From Nocardioides sp. TRM66260-LWL (GTDB lineage Bacteria > Actinomycetota > Actinomycetes > Propionibacteriales > Nocardioidaceae): 64,000 nt of DNA. A model generated the notes under the pieces. It did no database searches, was not told where the DNA came from, and saw only the letters and a program-made list of their open reading frames with translations. The stretch lies in NCBI RefSeq assembly GCF_020075545.1, contig NZ_JAIQZK010000003.1:62001-126000 (forward strand), given 5' to 3'. The translations under genes were made by a program, and so were the position numbers. Below are positions 40,351-48,964 of the stretch, piece after piece; the stretch's first letter is position 1; every line of letters begins with the position of its first letter.

Positions 40351-41229
40351 ATGGTCGCACGGGGGGAGATCCTCGCCGCGGGCGCTGTCGTGCTGCGGCC
40401 CCGCGAGGTGCTGCTCGTGCACCGGCCCCGCTACGACGACTGGTCGTTCCCCAAGGGCAAGCTCGATCGCGGCGAGCACCGCGCCGCCGCCGCCGTGCGC
40501 GAGGTCGAGGAGGAGACCGGCCTGCGGGTGCGGCTCGGACGGCCGCTGCTGCGGCAGCGCTACGACGTCGCCGGACGCGCCAAGTCGGTCGACTACTGGA
40601 TCGCCCGGCCGGTCGGTGACGACGACGTCGCGGGCTTCGAGCCCACCGAGGAGATCGACCAGGTGGCCTGGGTCGAGCGCGACAAGGCGCTCGACCTGCT
40701 CACCTACGCCCGCGACCGCGACGTGCTGCAGCGCGCCGTCGAGGTGCGCAAGCGGACGAGCGCCGTCGTCGTGCTGCGCCACGCCACGGCCCGCGCCCGC
40801 CGCACCTGGCGGGGCGACGACCGGCTGCGGCCCCTGCTCGCGACCGGCCGGGTCGACGCCGCACGCCTGGTCCCGCTGCTCGCTGCCTTCGCCCCGGACG
40901 AGGTGCTCACCTCGCCCAGCACCCGTTGCCGCGAGACGATCGCGCCGCTCACCGCGGCCACCGACCTGCGTCCGCGCGCCGAGCCCCTGCTCGCCGAGGG
41001 CGCGGGCGAGGCCCGCGAGGTGCGGACCCTCGTCGCCCGGGAGGTCGACGCCGCCGAGGCGGCGCGCCGCACGCTGCTGGTGTGCAGCCACCGCCCCGTC
41101 CTGCCGCACGTGTTCGCCGGCCTCGGCCTGGACGACCCCGGGCTCGCCCCCGGAGAGCTGCTGGTCGTGCACCGTCGGCACGGGCGGGTGGTCGACGTCG
41201 AGCGGCACGGTCCCCGCGAGCCCACGTGA
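40351..41229 (+). CDS. Two-domain Nudix hydrolase plus histidine phosphatase (MutT1-like)
   Basis: A 292-residue fusion. Residues about 5-130 are a Nudix domain with the box GKLDRGEHRAAAAVREVEEETGL (G, E, REVEEE, G in correct spacing). Residues about 145-285 are a histidine-phosphatase domain: VVVLRHATARARRTW holds the catalytic RHA and SPSTRCRETIAPL the second arginine, with CSHRPVLPHVF the late histidine. Mycobacterial MutT1 with the same layout hydrolyses 8-oxo-GTP and diadenosine polyphosphates to protect DNA. Same role is likely. It is upstream of, but separately promoted from, the pst operon. Confidence 0.9.
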   Translation: MVARGEILAAGAVVLRPREVLLVHRPRYDDWSFPKGKLDRGEHRAAAAVREVEEETGLRVRLGRPLLRQRYDVAGRAKSVDYWIARPVGDDDVAGFEPTEEIDQVAWVERDKALDLLTYARDRDVLQRAVEVRKRTSAVVVLRHATARARRTWRGDDRLRPLLATGRVDAARLVPLLAAFAPDEVLTSPSTRCRETIAPLTAATDLRPRAEPLLAEGAGEAREVRTLVAREVDAAEAARRTLLVCSHRPVLPHVFAGLGLDDPGLAPGELLVVHRRHGRVVDVERHGPREPT

Positions 41230-41308
41230 GGCGGTGCGGAGCCGGTCCAGGGCCAGTCCGGCCGGGCCGATCCGACCAGCTGCGCATCGTCAAGCGATTC
41301 CGACGTTT

Positions 41309-41390
41309 CTTCACCGAGTTCACGTGATGTACGCCTGCCGACCCGTCTTTGTACGGCGTCCGGACATGTCTGGTTTCCCTCCCGTTCACC
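41309..41390. promoter_or_regulatory. PHO-box-like repeats upstream of pstS
   Basis: CTTCACCGAGTTCACG (41309-41324) holds two TTCAC units 9 bases apart, and GTTCACC recurs at 41384-41390. These resemble PhoP/RegX3 half-sites, though the 9-base spacing is not the usual 11. A TAGGTT box near 41422 is a possible -10. The rest of the 267-bp gap holds nothing else recognisable. Confidence 0.4.
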
Positions 41391-41496
41391 GAGGGCGCCG
41401 GGTCCGGTCACCTGCGCTGCCTAGGTTGCGCGAGATCGACCCGACCAGAGACTCCGCCATGGGGTCGACCCCGATCTGATCTCAGGAGAGACGAAC

Positions 41497-42603
41497 GTGA
41501 TCCGCTCTTCCATCCGCCGTGGCCTCGTGCCCGGCGTCGCCGCCCTCGCCCTCGCGCTCTCGGCCTGCGGTGCCGGCAACGACACGTCCTCGGCCGGCGA
41601 CGGCGCGTCCGGCGGCAGCGGCCTGTCCGGCCAGCTCAACGGCGGCGGCGCCACCTCGCAGGAGAAGGCCCAGGAGGCCTGGCGCGCCGGCTTCCAGAGC
41701 GCCAACTCCGGCGTCACGGTCAACTACGACGGCGTCGGCTCCGGCGACGGCCGCAAGAACTTCATCTCCGGCGCCTTCGCGTTCGCCGGCACCGACTCCG
41801 CCATCAACGACGACGAGGGCGAGCTCTCGGCCGCCGCGAAGAACTGCGCGAGCGACGTCGTCCAGGTGCCGGGCTACGTCAGCCCGATCGCCGTGGCGTT
41901 CAACCTGCCCGGCATCACCTCGCTCAACCTGAGCGCTGACGTCATCACCGGCATCTTCGACGGCTCGATCACCCAGTGGAACGACCCGAAGATCGCCGCC
42001 GAGAACGACGGCGTGCAGCTGCCCGACACCAAGATCGTGCCGGTGCACCGCTCCGACAAGTCGGGCACCACCAAGAACTTCACCGACTACCTGAGCAAGG
42101 CCGGCGGCTGGAAGCCCGAGGCCGACGACACCTGGCCCTCCAGCGTCTCCGGCGGCGAGGCCGCCAAGGGCACCTCCGGCGTGGTCGGCCTGATCACCGA
42201 CAACGAGGGCTACGTCGGCTACGCCGACAACTCCGCGGTGGCCGACCTCGGCAAGGCCTCGATCAAGGTCGGCGACGCGTTCGTCGCCCCGAGCGAGGAG
42301 GGCGCGGCCAAGGCGCTCTCGGTCTCCAAGCTCGCCAACGAGGGCTCCAAGACCGACCTCGCCTACGACATCGATCGCACCACCACCGAGGCCGACGCCT
42401 ACCCGCTGATCCTGGTGTCGTACCTGCTGGCGTGCCAGTCCTACGCCGACGCCGACACCGGCAAGCTGGTCAAGGCCTACTTCGAGTACATCGTCTCCGA
42501 CGAGGGCCAGAAGGCCGCCGAGGCCCAGGCCGGCTCCGCGCCGCTCGACGCCACGGTCGCCGAGAAGGCCCAGGCGATCGTCGCCGGCATCACCACCAAG
42601 TGA
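41497..42603 (+). CDS. pstS: Phosphate-binding lipoprotein PstS
   Basis: A 368-residue periplasmic-type binding protein, lipid-anchored through LALALSACGAGN (lipobox LSAC, residues about 20-23). GGGATSQEKAQEAWRAGF, FAGTDSAIND and VHRSDKSGTTKNFTDYL contain the phosphate-contacting T/S, D and R-S-x-S/D-GT residues of PstS. Captures inorganic phosphate with high affinity for the PstCAB permease. Ribosome site CAGGAGAG precedes the GTG. A strong hairpin follows, which would lower expression of the downstream permease relative to PstS. Confidence 0.95.
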   Translation: MIRSSIRRGLVPGVAALALALSACGAGNDTSSAGDGASGGSGLSGQLNGGGATSQEKAQEAWRAGFQSANSGVTVNYDGVGSGDGRKNFISGAFAFAGTDSAINDDEGELSAAAKNCASDVVQVPGYVSPIAVAFNLPGITSLNLSADVITGIFDGSITQWNDPKIAAENDGVQLPDTKIVPVHRSDKSGTTKNFTDYLSKAGGWKPEADDTWPSSVSGGEAAKGTSGVVGLITDNEGYVGYADNSAVADLGKASIKVGDAFVAPSEEGAAKALSVSKLANEGSKTDLAYDIDRTTTEADAYPLILVSYLLACQSYADADTGKLVKAYFEYIVSDEGQKAAEAQAGSAPLDATVAEKAQAIVAGITTK

Positions 42604-42610
42604 GCCACCG

Positions 42611-42643
42611 ACGGCCCCGACCCGCGACCCGGGTCGGGGCCGT
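42611..42643 (+). terminator. Attenuating hairpin between pstS and pstC
   Basis: Perfect 14-bp arms ACGGCCCCGACCCG / CGGGTCGGGGCCGT with a five-base loop, 8 bases past the pstS stop. Fits the common excess of PstS mRNA over pstCAB. Confidence 0.7.
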
Positions 42644-42676
42644 CGTCCCGTCCGCACCAGGAGCCGCAGGAGCCCC

Positions 42677-43636
42677 GTGAGCGCCACCCAGACCCCGCCG
42701 AAGGCCGACGACACCGGCCTCACGTCCTCACGCCCCCACGGCCGCGGCGACCGCGTCTTCCGCGGCATCGCCGTCGCCAGCGGCCTGGTGATCATGCTGG
42801 CCCTCGCCGGCGTGTTCGTCTTCCTCGCGATCGAGGGCCTCCCCGCCGTCTCGCTGGACGCCGGCGCCTACGAGCCGGCCACGAGCTTCCTCGGCTACGT
42901 CGGCCCGCTCGTCTTCGGCACCGTGCTCGCCGCGCTCATCGCGCTGCTCGTGGCGGTGCCGTTCGCGATCGGCATCGCGCTGTTCATCAGCCACTACGCG
43001 CCGCGGCGGCTCGCCGCGCCGGTGGCCTACCTGATCGACCTGCTGGCGGCCGTCCCGTCGGTCGTCTACGGCCTCTGGGGCGGACGCGAGCTGGCGAAGA
43101 ACATCGCCGGCTTCCAGTCGTGGCTGCACGACTGGTTCGGCTGGCTGCCGTTCTTCGCCGGCCCGCCGTCGGCGTCCGGCCGCACGATCCTCACCGCCGG
43201 CCTCGTGCTGGCGATCATGGTGCTGCCGATCACCACGGCGATCTGCCGCGAGGTCTTCGCCCGCACCCCGCGCCTGAACGAGGAGGCCGCGCTGGCGCTC
43301 GGCGCCACGCGCTGGGAGATGGTCCGCTACGCGGTCTTCCCCTACGCCCGCTCCGGCATGATCTCCGGCGTCATGCTCGGCCTGGGTCGCGCGCTCGGCG
43401 AGACGATGGCGGTCGCGATGGTCCTCTCGGCCTCGCCGATCGTCACGCTCAACCTGATCTCCACCGAGAACCCCGCGACGATCGCCTCGAACATCGCGGT
43501 CAACTACGCCGAGTCGACGCCCGAGCAGCAGGCCCTGCTGATCGCGACGGGCCTGGTGCTCTTCGCCTTCACCTTCGGCGTCAACTTCCTGGCCCGCTAC
43601 GTCGCCGGCCGCAGCGATCGGAGGATGGCCAAGTGA
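42677..43636 (+). CDS. pstC: Phosphate ABC permease PstC
   Basis: A 319-residue membrane permease with six helices. GIAVASGLVIMLALAGVFVFLAIEG is the first, the LAALIALLVAVPFAIGIALFISHYAP region the second, and EEAALALGATRWEMVRYAVFPYARSG near residue 210 is the cytoplasmic EAA loop that contacts PstB. Forms the transport channel with PstA. GTG at 42677 is preceded by GGAGCC. Its TGA overlaps the GTG of pstA. Confidence 0.95.
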   Translation: MSATQTPPKADDTGLTSSRPHGRGDRVFRGIAVASGLVIMLALAGVFVFLAIEGLPAVSLDAGAYEPATSFLGYVGPLVFGTVLAALIALLVAVPFAIGIALFISHYAPRRLAAPVAYLIDLLAAVPSVVYGLWGGRELAKNIAGFQSWLHDWFGWLPFFAGPPSASGRTILTAGLVLAIMVLPITTAICREVFARTPRLNEEAALALGATRWEMVRYAVFPYARSGMISGVMLGLGRALGETMAVAMVLSASPIVTLNLISTENPATIASNIAVNYAESTPEQQALLIATGLVLFAFTFGVNFLARYVAGRSDRRMAK

Positions 43637-44703
43637 GCACCCCCACCCTCGACCCCGGGGTCGCGCCCGGCCGCACCGCCGTCGCGCTCACCGAGCCGCG
43701 GCTGCCGTCGTGGGCGCCGGTGCTGGTCGGCGTCGCCGCCGTCGGCGTCGGCGCGCTGCTGTGGATCCTCGGCGCGTCGGTGGCCGTCGGCGTCCTCGCG
43801 GCGCTCGTCGTCTTCCTCGTCGCGCTGCCGGGCTGGTCGGCGGCGGTCGAGAGCCGCCGGGCCGCGGCCGACCGCCTGGCCACCAGCCTGGTGTGGAGCA
43901 CCTTCGCCGTCGCGATGATCCCGCTGGTCTGGCTGGTGTTCACGGTGCTCCGCGAGGGGCTCTCGACGATCAACGTCCAGTTCCTCACCTACCAGATGCG
44001 CAACGTCATCGGCGACCAGCAGGGCGGCCTCTACCACGCGCTGATCGGCACGCTGCTGGTCACCGGCATGGCCATGCTGATCTCGGTGCCGATCGGCATC
44101 TTCGCCGCGATCTACCTCGTCGAGTACGGCCGCGGCACCCGGCTGGCCCGGGTCCTGACGTTCCTGGTCGACGTGATGACCGGCATCCCCTCGATCGTCG
44201 CCGGCCTCTTCGCGCTCGCCCTGTTCGTGCTGATCTTCGGCCCGTCCATCCGGTTCGGCTTCGGCGGCTCGGTGGCGCTCTCGCTGCTGATGATCCCGAC
44301 GGTCGTGCGCTCCACCGAGGAGATGCTGCGCCTGGTGCCCGCGGACCTGCGCGAGGCGTCCTACGCCCTCGGCGTGCCCAAGTGGCGCACGATCCTGCGG
44401 GTCGTCCTGCCGACCGCGCTCGGCGGCATCGTCACCGGCGTCGTGCTCGCCGTCTCCCGCATCATCGGCGAGACCGCGCCGCTGCTGGTCGTCGCCGGCG
44501 CCACCGACAGCGTCAACACCAACCTCTTCGAGGGCCGGATGACCACCCTCCCGGTGTTCATCTACCAGCAGTTCTCGCTCGCCACGCCCAAGGGCCTCAG
44601 CTACGCCTGGGGCGGCGCGCTCGTGCTGATCGCCATCGTCATGATCCTCAACATCGTCGCCCGCATCATCGGCCGGGTCTTCGCCCCGAAGACCGGTCGC
44701 TGA
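43633..44703 (+). CDS. pstA: Phosphate ABC permease PstA
   Basis: A 356-residue permease, longer than the usual 290-300 because of a roughly 60-residue N-terminal section with two extra hydrophobic stretches (VLVGVAAVGVGALLWILGA and VAVGVLAALVVFLVALPGW), a form seen in actinobacteria. LREASYALGVPKWRTILRVVLPTALGGI is the EAA loop. Pairs with PstC. The GTG start overlaps the pstC stop (GTGA). Confidence 0.94.
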   Translation: MSTPTLDPGVAPGRTAVALTEPRLPSWAPVLVGVAAVGVGALLWILGASVAVGVLAALVVFLVALPGWSAAVESRRAAADRLATSLVWSTFAVAMIPLVWLVFTVLREGLSTINVQFLTYQMRNVIGDQQGGLYHALIGTLLVTGMAMLISVPIGIFAAIYLVEYGRGTRLARVLTFLVDVMTGIPSIVAGLFALALFVLIFGPSIRFGFGGSVALSLLMIPTVVRSTEEMLRLVPADLREASYALGVPKWRTILRVVLPTALGGIVTGVVLAVSRIIGETAPLLVVAGATDSVNTNLFEGRMTTLPVFIYQQFSLATPKGLSYAWGGALVLIAIVMILNIVARIIGRVFAPKTGR

Positions 44704-44730
44704 CCGCCCAGCCCAGAGAGCACCCACACC

Positions 44731-45510
<780 letters not shown>

Positions 45511-45538
45511 GCCCCGACCTCACCCCTCCGACCTCACC

Positions 45539-45574
45539 CCTCCGGCCGCCCGGCCTCGTCCCGGCGGCCGGAGG
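45539..45574 (+). terminator. Terminator of the pst operon
   Basis: Arms CCTCCGGCCGCC / GGCGGCCGGAGG around a 12-base loop, 29 bases after the pstB stop; preceded by a tandem CTCACCCCTCCG repeat. Confidence 0.7.
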
Positions 45575-45586
45575 CGTCTGCGGGGC

Positions 45587-45592
45587 TAGGTT
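45587..45592 (+). promoter_or_regulatory. -10 box of leaderless PRODH-like gene
   Basis: TAGGTT ending seven bases before the ATG at 45600. Confidence 0.5.
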
Positions 45593-45599
45593 GGGACGC

Positions 45600-46346
45600 A
45601 TGGCCGTCACCGCCGCGCTCGTCCGTCGCCCGCCGGTCGTGGCGAACGCGGCCGAGGTCGTCGACGTCGTGGCCGAGCTGCACGCGCGCGGCCTGGCGGC
45701 GAGCCTGGAGCACCGGGACCCGGGCGATCCCGCGGCGTCGACCGCGCTGCTCGCGGCCCTCGGGACGGCGGGCCTCGCGCGCGGCGTGGACGTCTCCGCG
45801 CGGGTCGACGTGCTGGCGCCGGAGGAGCTCGCGGCGCTCTGCTCCGCCGTGCGCCAGGTCGGCGCGACGGTGACGCTCGACCCCGGCGAGGCGGTCGATC
45901 CCGGCCGGGCGCTCGAGCTCCTGGGTGCGCTGCGCCGCGACCACCCCGACCTCGGCGTCGTCCTGCGCGCCCGGCTGCGTCGCACCGAGGACGACTGCCG
46001 CCAGCTCGCCTACGAGGGCTCGCGGGTGCGGCTGCGCAAGGGCGCGCGACGACCGGGCGGCGACGGCGTCCACGCCGACCGGCACCAGGTCGATCTCGCC
46101 TACGTGCGCTGCCTGCGGGTGCTGCTCGAGGGAGCCGGCCACCCCGTCGTCGCCACCCGGGACGACCGGCTGCTCGCGATCGCGCGCTCGCTGGCCGGAC
46201 GCGCCGATCGTGCCCCCGGCACCTACGAGCTGCAGCTGCGGCACGGCGTGGGCCAGGCCGAGCAGGAGCGGCTGGCCGCCGCGGGGGAGCGCGTGCGGGT
46301 GCACGTGCCGTGGGGCTCCGCCTCGCGGTGGACGCCCGCGACCTGA
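45600..46346 (+). CDS. Degenerate proline-dehydrogenase-like protein
   Basis: A 248-residue protein that follows the FAD-binding barrel of proline dehydrogenase but lacks key parts. Recognisable are LGVVLRARLRRTEDDCRQLA, VRLRKGARRP (normally VRLxKGAY), HPVVATRDDRLLAIA (ATHD) and YELQLRHGV...RVRVHVPWG (normally YVPYG). The N-terminus is about 45 residues short, and the frame ends at SASRWTPAT where the proline-binding helix with RRxxER should follow. FAD binding is doubtful and substrate binding improbable. It sits 47 bases before proC, the opposing step of the proline cycle. Frame is intact, so it may have a non-catalytic role. Confidence 0.68.
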   Translation: MAVTAALVRRPPVVANAAEVVDVVAELHARGLAASLEHRDPGDPAASTALLAALGTAGLARGVDVSARVDVLAPEELAALCSAVRQVGATVTLDPGEAVDPGRALELLGALRRDHPDLGVVLRARLRRTEDDCRQLAYEGSRVRLRKGARRPGGDGVHADRHQVDLAYVRCLRVLLEGAGHPVVATRDDRLLAIARSLAGRADRAPGTYELQLRHGVGQAEQERLAAAGERVRVHVPWGSASRWTPAT

Positions 46347-46393
46347 CATCCTTCGCCTCGTCCCCGGAACCCCGACAGGGAGCGAGACCCGCC

Positions 46394-47206
46394 GTGAGTG
46401 CTGACGCCCAGACCGCCATCCTCGGCGCCGGGGTGATGGGCGAGACCCTGCTGTCGGGTCTCGTCCGCGCCGGCCGTCGCGTCGACCGCCTGCTGGTCGG
46501 CGAGAAGCGCGCCGAGCGCGCCGCCGAGCTCGAGGAGCGCTACGGGGTGGCGGTGCTCGGCAACCGCGCCGCCGCCGAGCGGGCCACGACGATCGCCCTG
46601 GTCGTCAAGCCGCAGGACATGGCCGAGCTGCTCGCCGAGATCGCGCCCGCGCTCGGCCCGGGCCGGCTGCTGGTCTCGCTCGCGGCCGGCATCACCACCG
46701 CCTGGATCGAGGAGCGGGTGCCCGAGGGCGTCGCGGTCGTGCGGGTCATGCCGAACACGCCGGCCCTGGTCGACGAGGGCATGGCGGCGGTCTCGCCCGG
46801 CTCGCACGTCAGCGAGGAGCAGCTCGCGGAGGCCGAGGGCCTGCTCTCCAGCGTGGGCCGCGTCGTACGCGTGCCGGAGCGTCAGCAGGACGCGGTCACC
46901 GCGGTGTCCGGCTCGGGGCCGGCGTACCTCTTCTACGTGGTGGAGTCGATGATCGAGGCGGGCGTGCACCTGGGCCTGCCGCGCACCACGGCCAGCGAGC
47001 TGGTCGTCCAGACGCTCGTGGGCTCGGCGAAGATGCTGCGCGAAACCGGCACGCACCCCACCGTCCTGCGCGAGCAGGTGACCAGTCCGGCCGGCACCAC
47101 CGCGGCCGCCCTGCGCGAGCTCGAGGCACACGGCGTCCGGGCGGCGTTCCTGGGGGCGATGGAGGCCGCGCGCGACCGGTCGCGGGAGCTCGCCGGCGGC
47201 TCCTGA
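46394..47206 (+). CDS. proC: Pyrroline-5-carboxylate reductase
   Basis: A 270-residue enzyme making proline from pyrroline-5-carboxylate with NAD(P)H. TAILGAGVMGETLLSGLVRAG (residues about 5-25) is the Rossmann motif, VVKPQDM and MPNTPALVDEGM the conserved active-site strands, and TAVSGSGPAYLFYVVESM and LREQVTSPAGTTAAALREL the dimer-forming helical signature. Length is normal. GTG at 46394 follows AGGGAGCGAG. It lies behind the PRODH-like gene. Confidence 0.95.
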   Translation: MSADAQTAILGAGVMGETLLSGLVRAGRRVDRLLVGEKRAERAAELEERYGVAVLGNRAAAERATTIALVVKPQDMAELLAEIAPALGPGRLLVSLAAGITTAWIEERVPEGVAVVRVMPNTPALVDEGMAAVSPGSHVSEEQLAEAEGLLSSVGRVVRVPERQQDAVTAVSGSGPAYLFYVVESMIEAGVHLGLPRTTASELVVQTLVGSAKMLRETGTHPTVLREQVTSPAGTTAAALRELEAHGVRAAFLGAMEAARDRSRELAGGS

Positions 47207-47285
47207 GGGCGGGCGGACGCCCTGCGCCGACGACCCGTCGCGGGAGGGTGGTCTGGACAGATGCAAGCCGACACGCCGCTCAGGG

Positions 47286-47336
47286 GGTGGGGAAGTTGTT
47301 CAACTCTTCCCCACCAGTCACACCAGGCCCTATTCT
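47286..47336 (+). promoter_or_regulatory. Palindrome and -10 box upstream of the HTH gene
   Basis: GGTGGGGAAG / CTTCCCCACC arms (47286-47315) enclose TTG-TT-CAA, then TATTCT (47331-47336), a good -10. The palindrome occupies the -35 area and may be an autoregulatory site; it could also end the proC transcript. Confidence 0.5.
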
Positions 47337-47407
47337 CACGCCTACGTGGCCGCTGCCGCGCCGGTGGGGAAGCCGGCGCACGTGCCGCACAAGAAAGACG
47401 GTGCCCC

Positions 47408-47611
47408 ATGGTGACCCCTCCCTCTGACATCGGCGACGGCCAGTTCCTGACCATCGCCGAGGTCGCTGCCCGTGTCCGCGTCTCGAAGATGACCGTCTAC
47501 CGCCTCGTGCACAACGGAGACCTCCCGGCGGTGCGCGTCGGTCGTTCGTTCCGCGTGCTCGAGAAGGACGTCGACGAGTACATCCGCAAGAGCTTCTACG
47601 ACGCGGGCTGA
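47408..47611 (+). CDS. Excisionase-type helix-turn-helix DNA-binding protein
   Basis: A 67-residue MerR/Xis-like winged-helix protein. FLTIAEVAARVRVSKMTVYRLVHNGDLPAVRVGRSFRV (residues about 12-49) is the full HTH plus wing, ending DVDEYIRKSFYDAG. The same small protein is conserved next to proC in many actinobacteria and is related to, but not, BldC. In Streptomyces a similar excisionase-like gene lies near bldN and is a BldD target; an equivalent developmental role is inference. ATG at 47408 has only a weak ribosome site. Confidence 0.88.
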   Translation: MVTPPSDIGDGQFLTIAEVAARVRVSKMTVYRLVHNGDLPAVRVGRSFRVLEKDVDEYIRKSFYDAG

Positions 47612-47628
47612 GCCGCCGCACGCCCGCC

Positions 47629-47669
47629 GGACGCCCCCGCCGACCTCGCGCAGGTCGACGGGGGCGTCC
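47629..47669 (+). terminator. Terminator after the HTH gene
   Basis: GGACGCCCCCG...GACCT pairs with AGGTC...CGGGGGCGTCC, loop CGCGC, 17 bases past the stop. Confidence 0.7.
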
Positions 47670-47782
47670 GCCGTTCGCGGCCCGATTCTGCGCCCCCCGG
47701 CGCGCCGGATAGGCTGTCTCGGTCCGCCGACCCGACCATTCGGGTCCTCGTCGCGCGGCAACCGCTGTGAAAGGCACATTTC

Positions 47783-47884
47783 GTGGGTTCTGTCATCAAG
47801 AAGCGCCGCAAGCGCATGGCGAAGAAGAAGCACCGCAAGCTGCTGAAGAAGACGCGCGTCCAGCGTCGCAAGCTCGGCAAGTAA
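47783..47884 (+). CDS. Small ribosomal protein bS22 (AURKAIP1/COX24-type)
   Basis: A 33-residue, extremely basic protein: [20 protein letters not shown] and then [13 protein letters not shown]. It matches the actinobacterial 30S protein bS22 found near the decoding centre in mycobacterial ribosomes. GTG at 47783 follows GAAAGG; a TAGGCT -10 lies near 47710. Highly expressed small genes of this kind are easily missed by gene finders. Confidence 0.93.
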   Translation: MGSVIKKRRKRMAKKKHRKLLKKTRVQRRKLGK

Positions 47885-47923
47885 GCCGCAGCGGCATCTC
47901 CTTCGTCCCCGAGCGGAGCGCGC

Positions 47924-48964
47924 ATGGGCAGGGTCGTCCTCGTCACCGGGGTCTCCCGTGACCTCGGACGCTCGGTCGCGCGCTCGCTCGCCGGCGCCCC
48001 CGGCATCGGCCGGGTCATCGGCGTCGACGTCGTCCCGCCGCGCGGCGACGTCGGCGACGTCTCCTTCGTGCGGGCCGACATCCGCACCCCGGTGATCGCG
48101 AAGATCATCGCCAAGGAGGACGTCGACACCGTCGTCCACATGAGCGTCATCGCGACCCCCGGCCCCGGGAGCAACCGCAACGCGATGAAGGAGCTCAACG
48201 TCATCGGGACGATGCAGCTGCTGGCGGCCTGCCAGCGCGCGGAGTCCGTGCGGCACCTCGTCGTGAAGTCGACGACCACCGTCTACGGCGCGAGCAACCG
48301 CGACCCCGCCATGTTCACCGAGGACATGGAGCCCCGCCGCGCCCCGCGCACCGGGTACGCCAAGGACGTCGCCGAGATCGAGGGCTACGTGCGCGGCTTC
48401 GGCCGGCGCCGCCCCGACGTGCGGGTCACGATGCTGCGCTGCGCCAACGTGATCGGCCCGCACGTCGACAGCCCGATCACCTCCTACTTCCGGCTGCCGG
48501 TGGTGCCGACGGTGCTCGGCTACGACGCGCGCCTGCAGTTCCTGCACGAGGACGACCTGCACGGCGTCCTCCAGCACGCCGTGCAGCACGACGTGGCCGG
48601 CACCTTCAACGTGGCCGGCGGCGGCGTCCTCATGCTCAGCCAGGCCCTGCGCCGGCTCCAGCGGCCCAGCGTCTCGCTGCCCGGCCCGGCCGTCGGGCGC
48701 CTCGGCAGCGTCCTGAAGTCGGCGCGGCTGGCCGACTTCAGCCCCGAGCAGCTCGCCTTCCTCACCTACGGACGCGGCGTCGACACCACGCGCATGCGCA
48801 CGGTGCTCGGCTACGAGCCGCGCTTCGACACCGCGGCCGCCTTCGCCGACTTCGCCCGCCTGCTGCCGGTCACCGGCGGTCGCACCGAGCGGGCGCTCGC
48901 GCGGGTCGCCGAGGCCCTGCCCGATCCCTCGACCCCGTCCCTCGCGGAGGCACGCCATGGGTGA
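47924..48964 (+). CDS. NAD-dependent epimerase/dehydratase (extended SDR fold, atypical active site)
   Basis: A 346-residue protein with the NAD motif VLVTGVSRDLGRSVARSL (residues about 5-22), VVHMSV and VYGASNRDP as in sugar epimerases. The catalytic position reads TGYAKDVAEIE: tyrosine is there but lysine is at +2 and not at +4, so the usual YxxxK is absent. QFLHEDDLHGVLQHAV and GTFNVAGGGVL follow the family. The substrate is unknown. Its 3' end overlaps the acyltransferase by 8 bases, a conserved actinobacterial pair suggesting a lipid or glycolipid role. Confidence 0.8.
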   Translation: MGRVVLVTGVSRDLGRSVARSLAGAPGIGRVIGVDVVPPRGDVGDVSFVRADIRTPVIAKIIAKEDVDTVVHMSVIATPGPGSNRNAMKELNVIGTMQLLAACQRAESVRHLVVKSTTTVYGASNRDPAMFTEDMEPRRAPRTGYAKDVAEIEGYVRGFGRRRPDVRVTMLRCANVIGPHVDSPITSYFRLPVVPTVLGYDARLQFLHEDDLHGVLQHAVQHDVAGTFNVAGGGVLMLSQALRRLQRPSVSLPGPAVGRLGSVLKSARLADFSPEQLAFLTYGRGVDTTRMRTVLGYEPRFDTAAAFADFARLLPVTGGRTERALARVAEALPDPSTPSLAEARHG

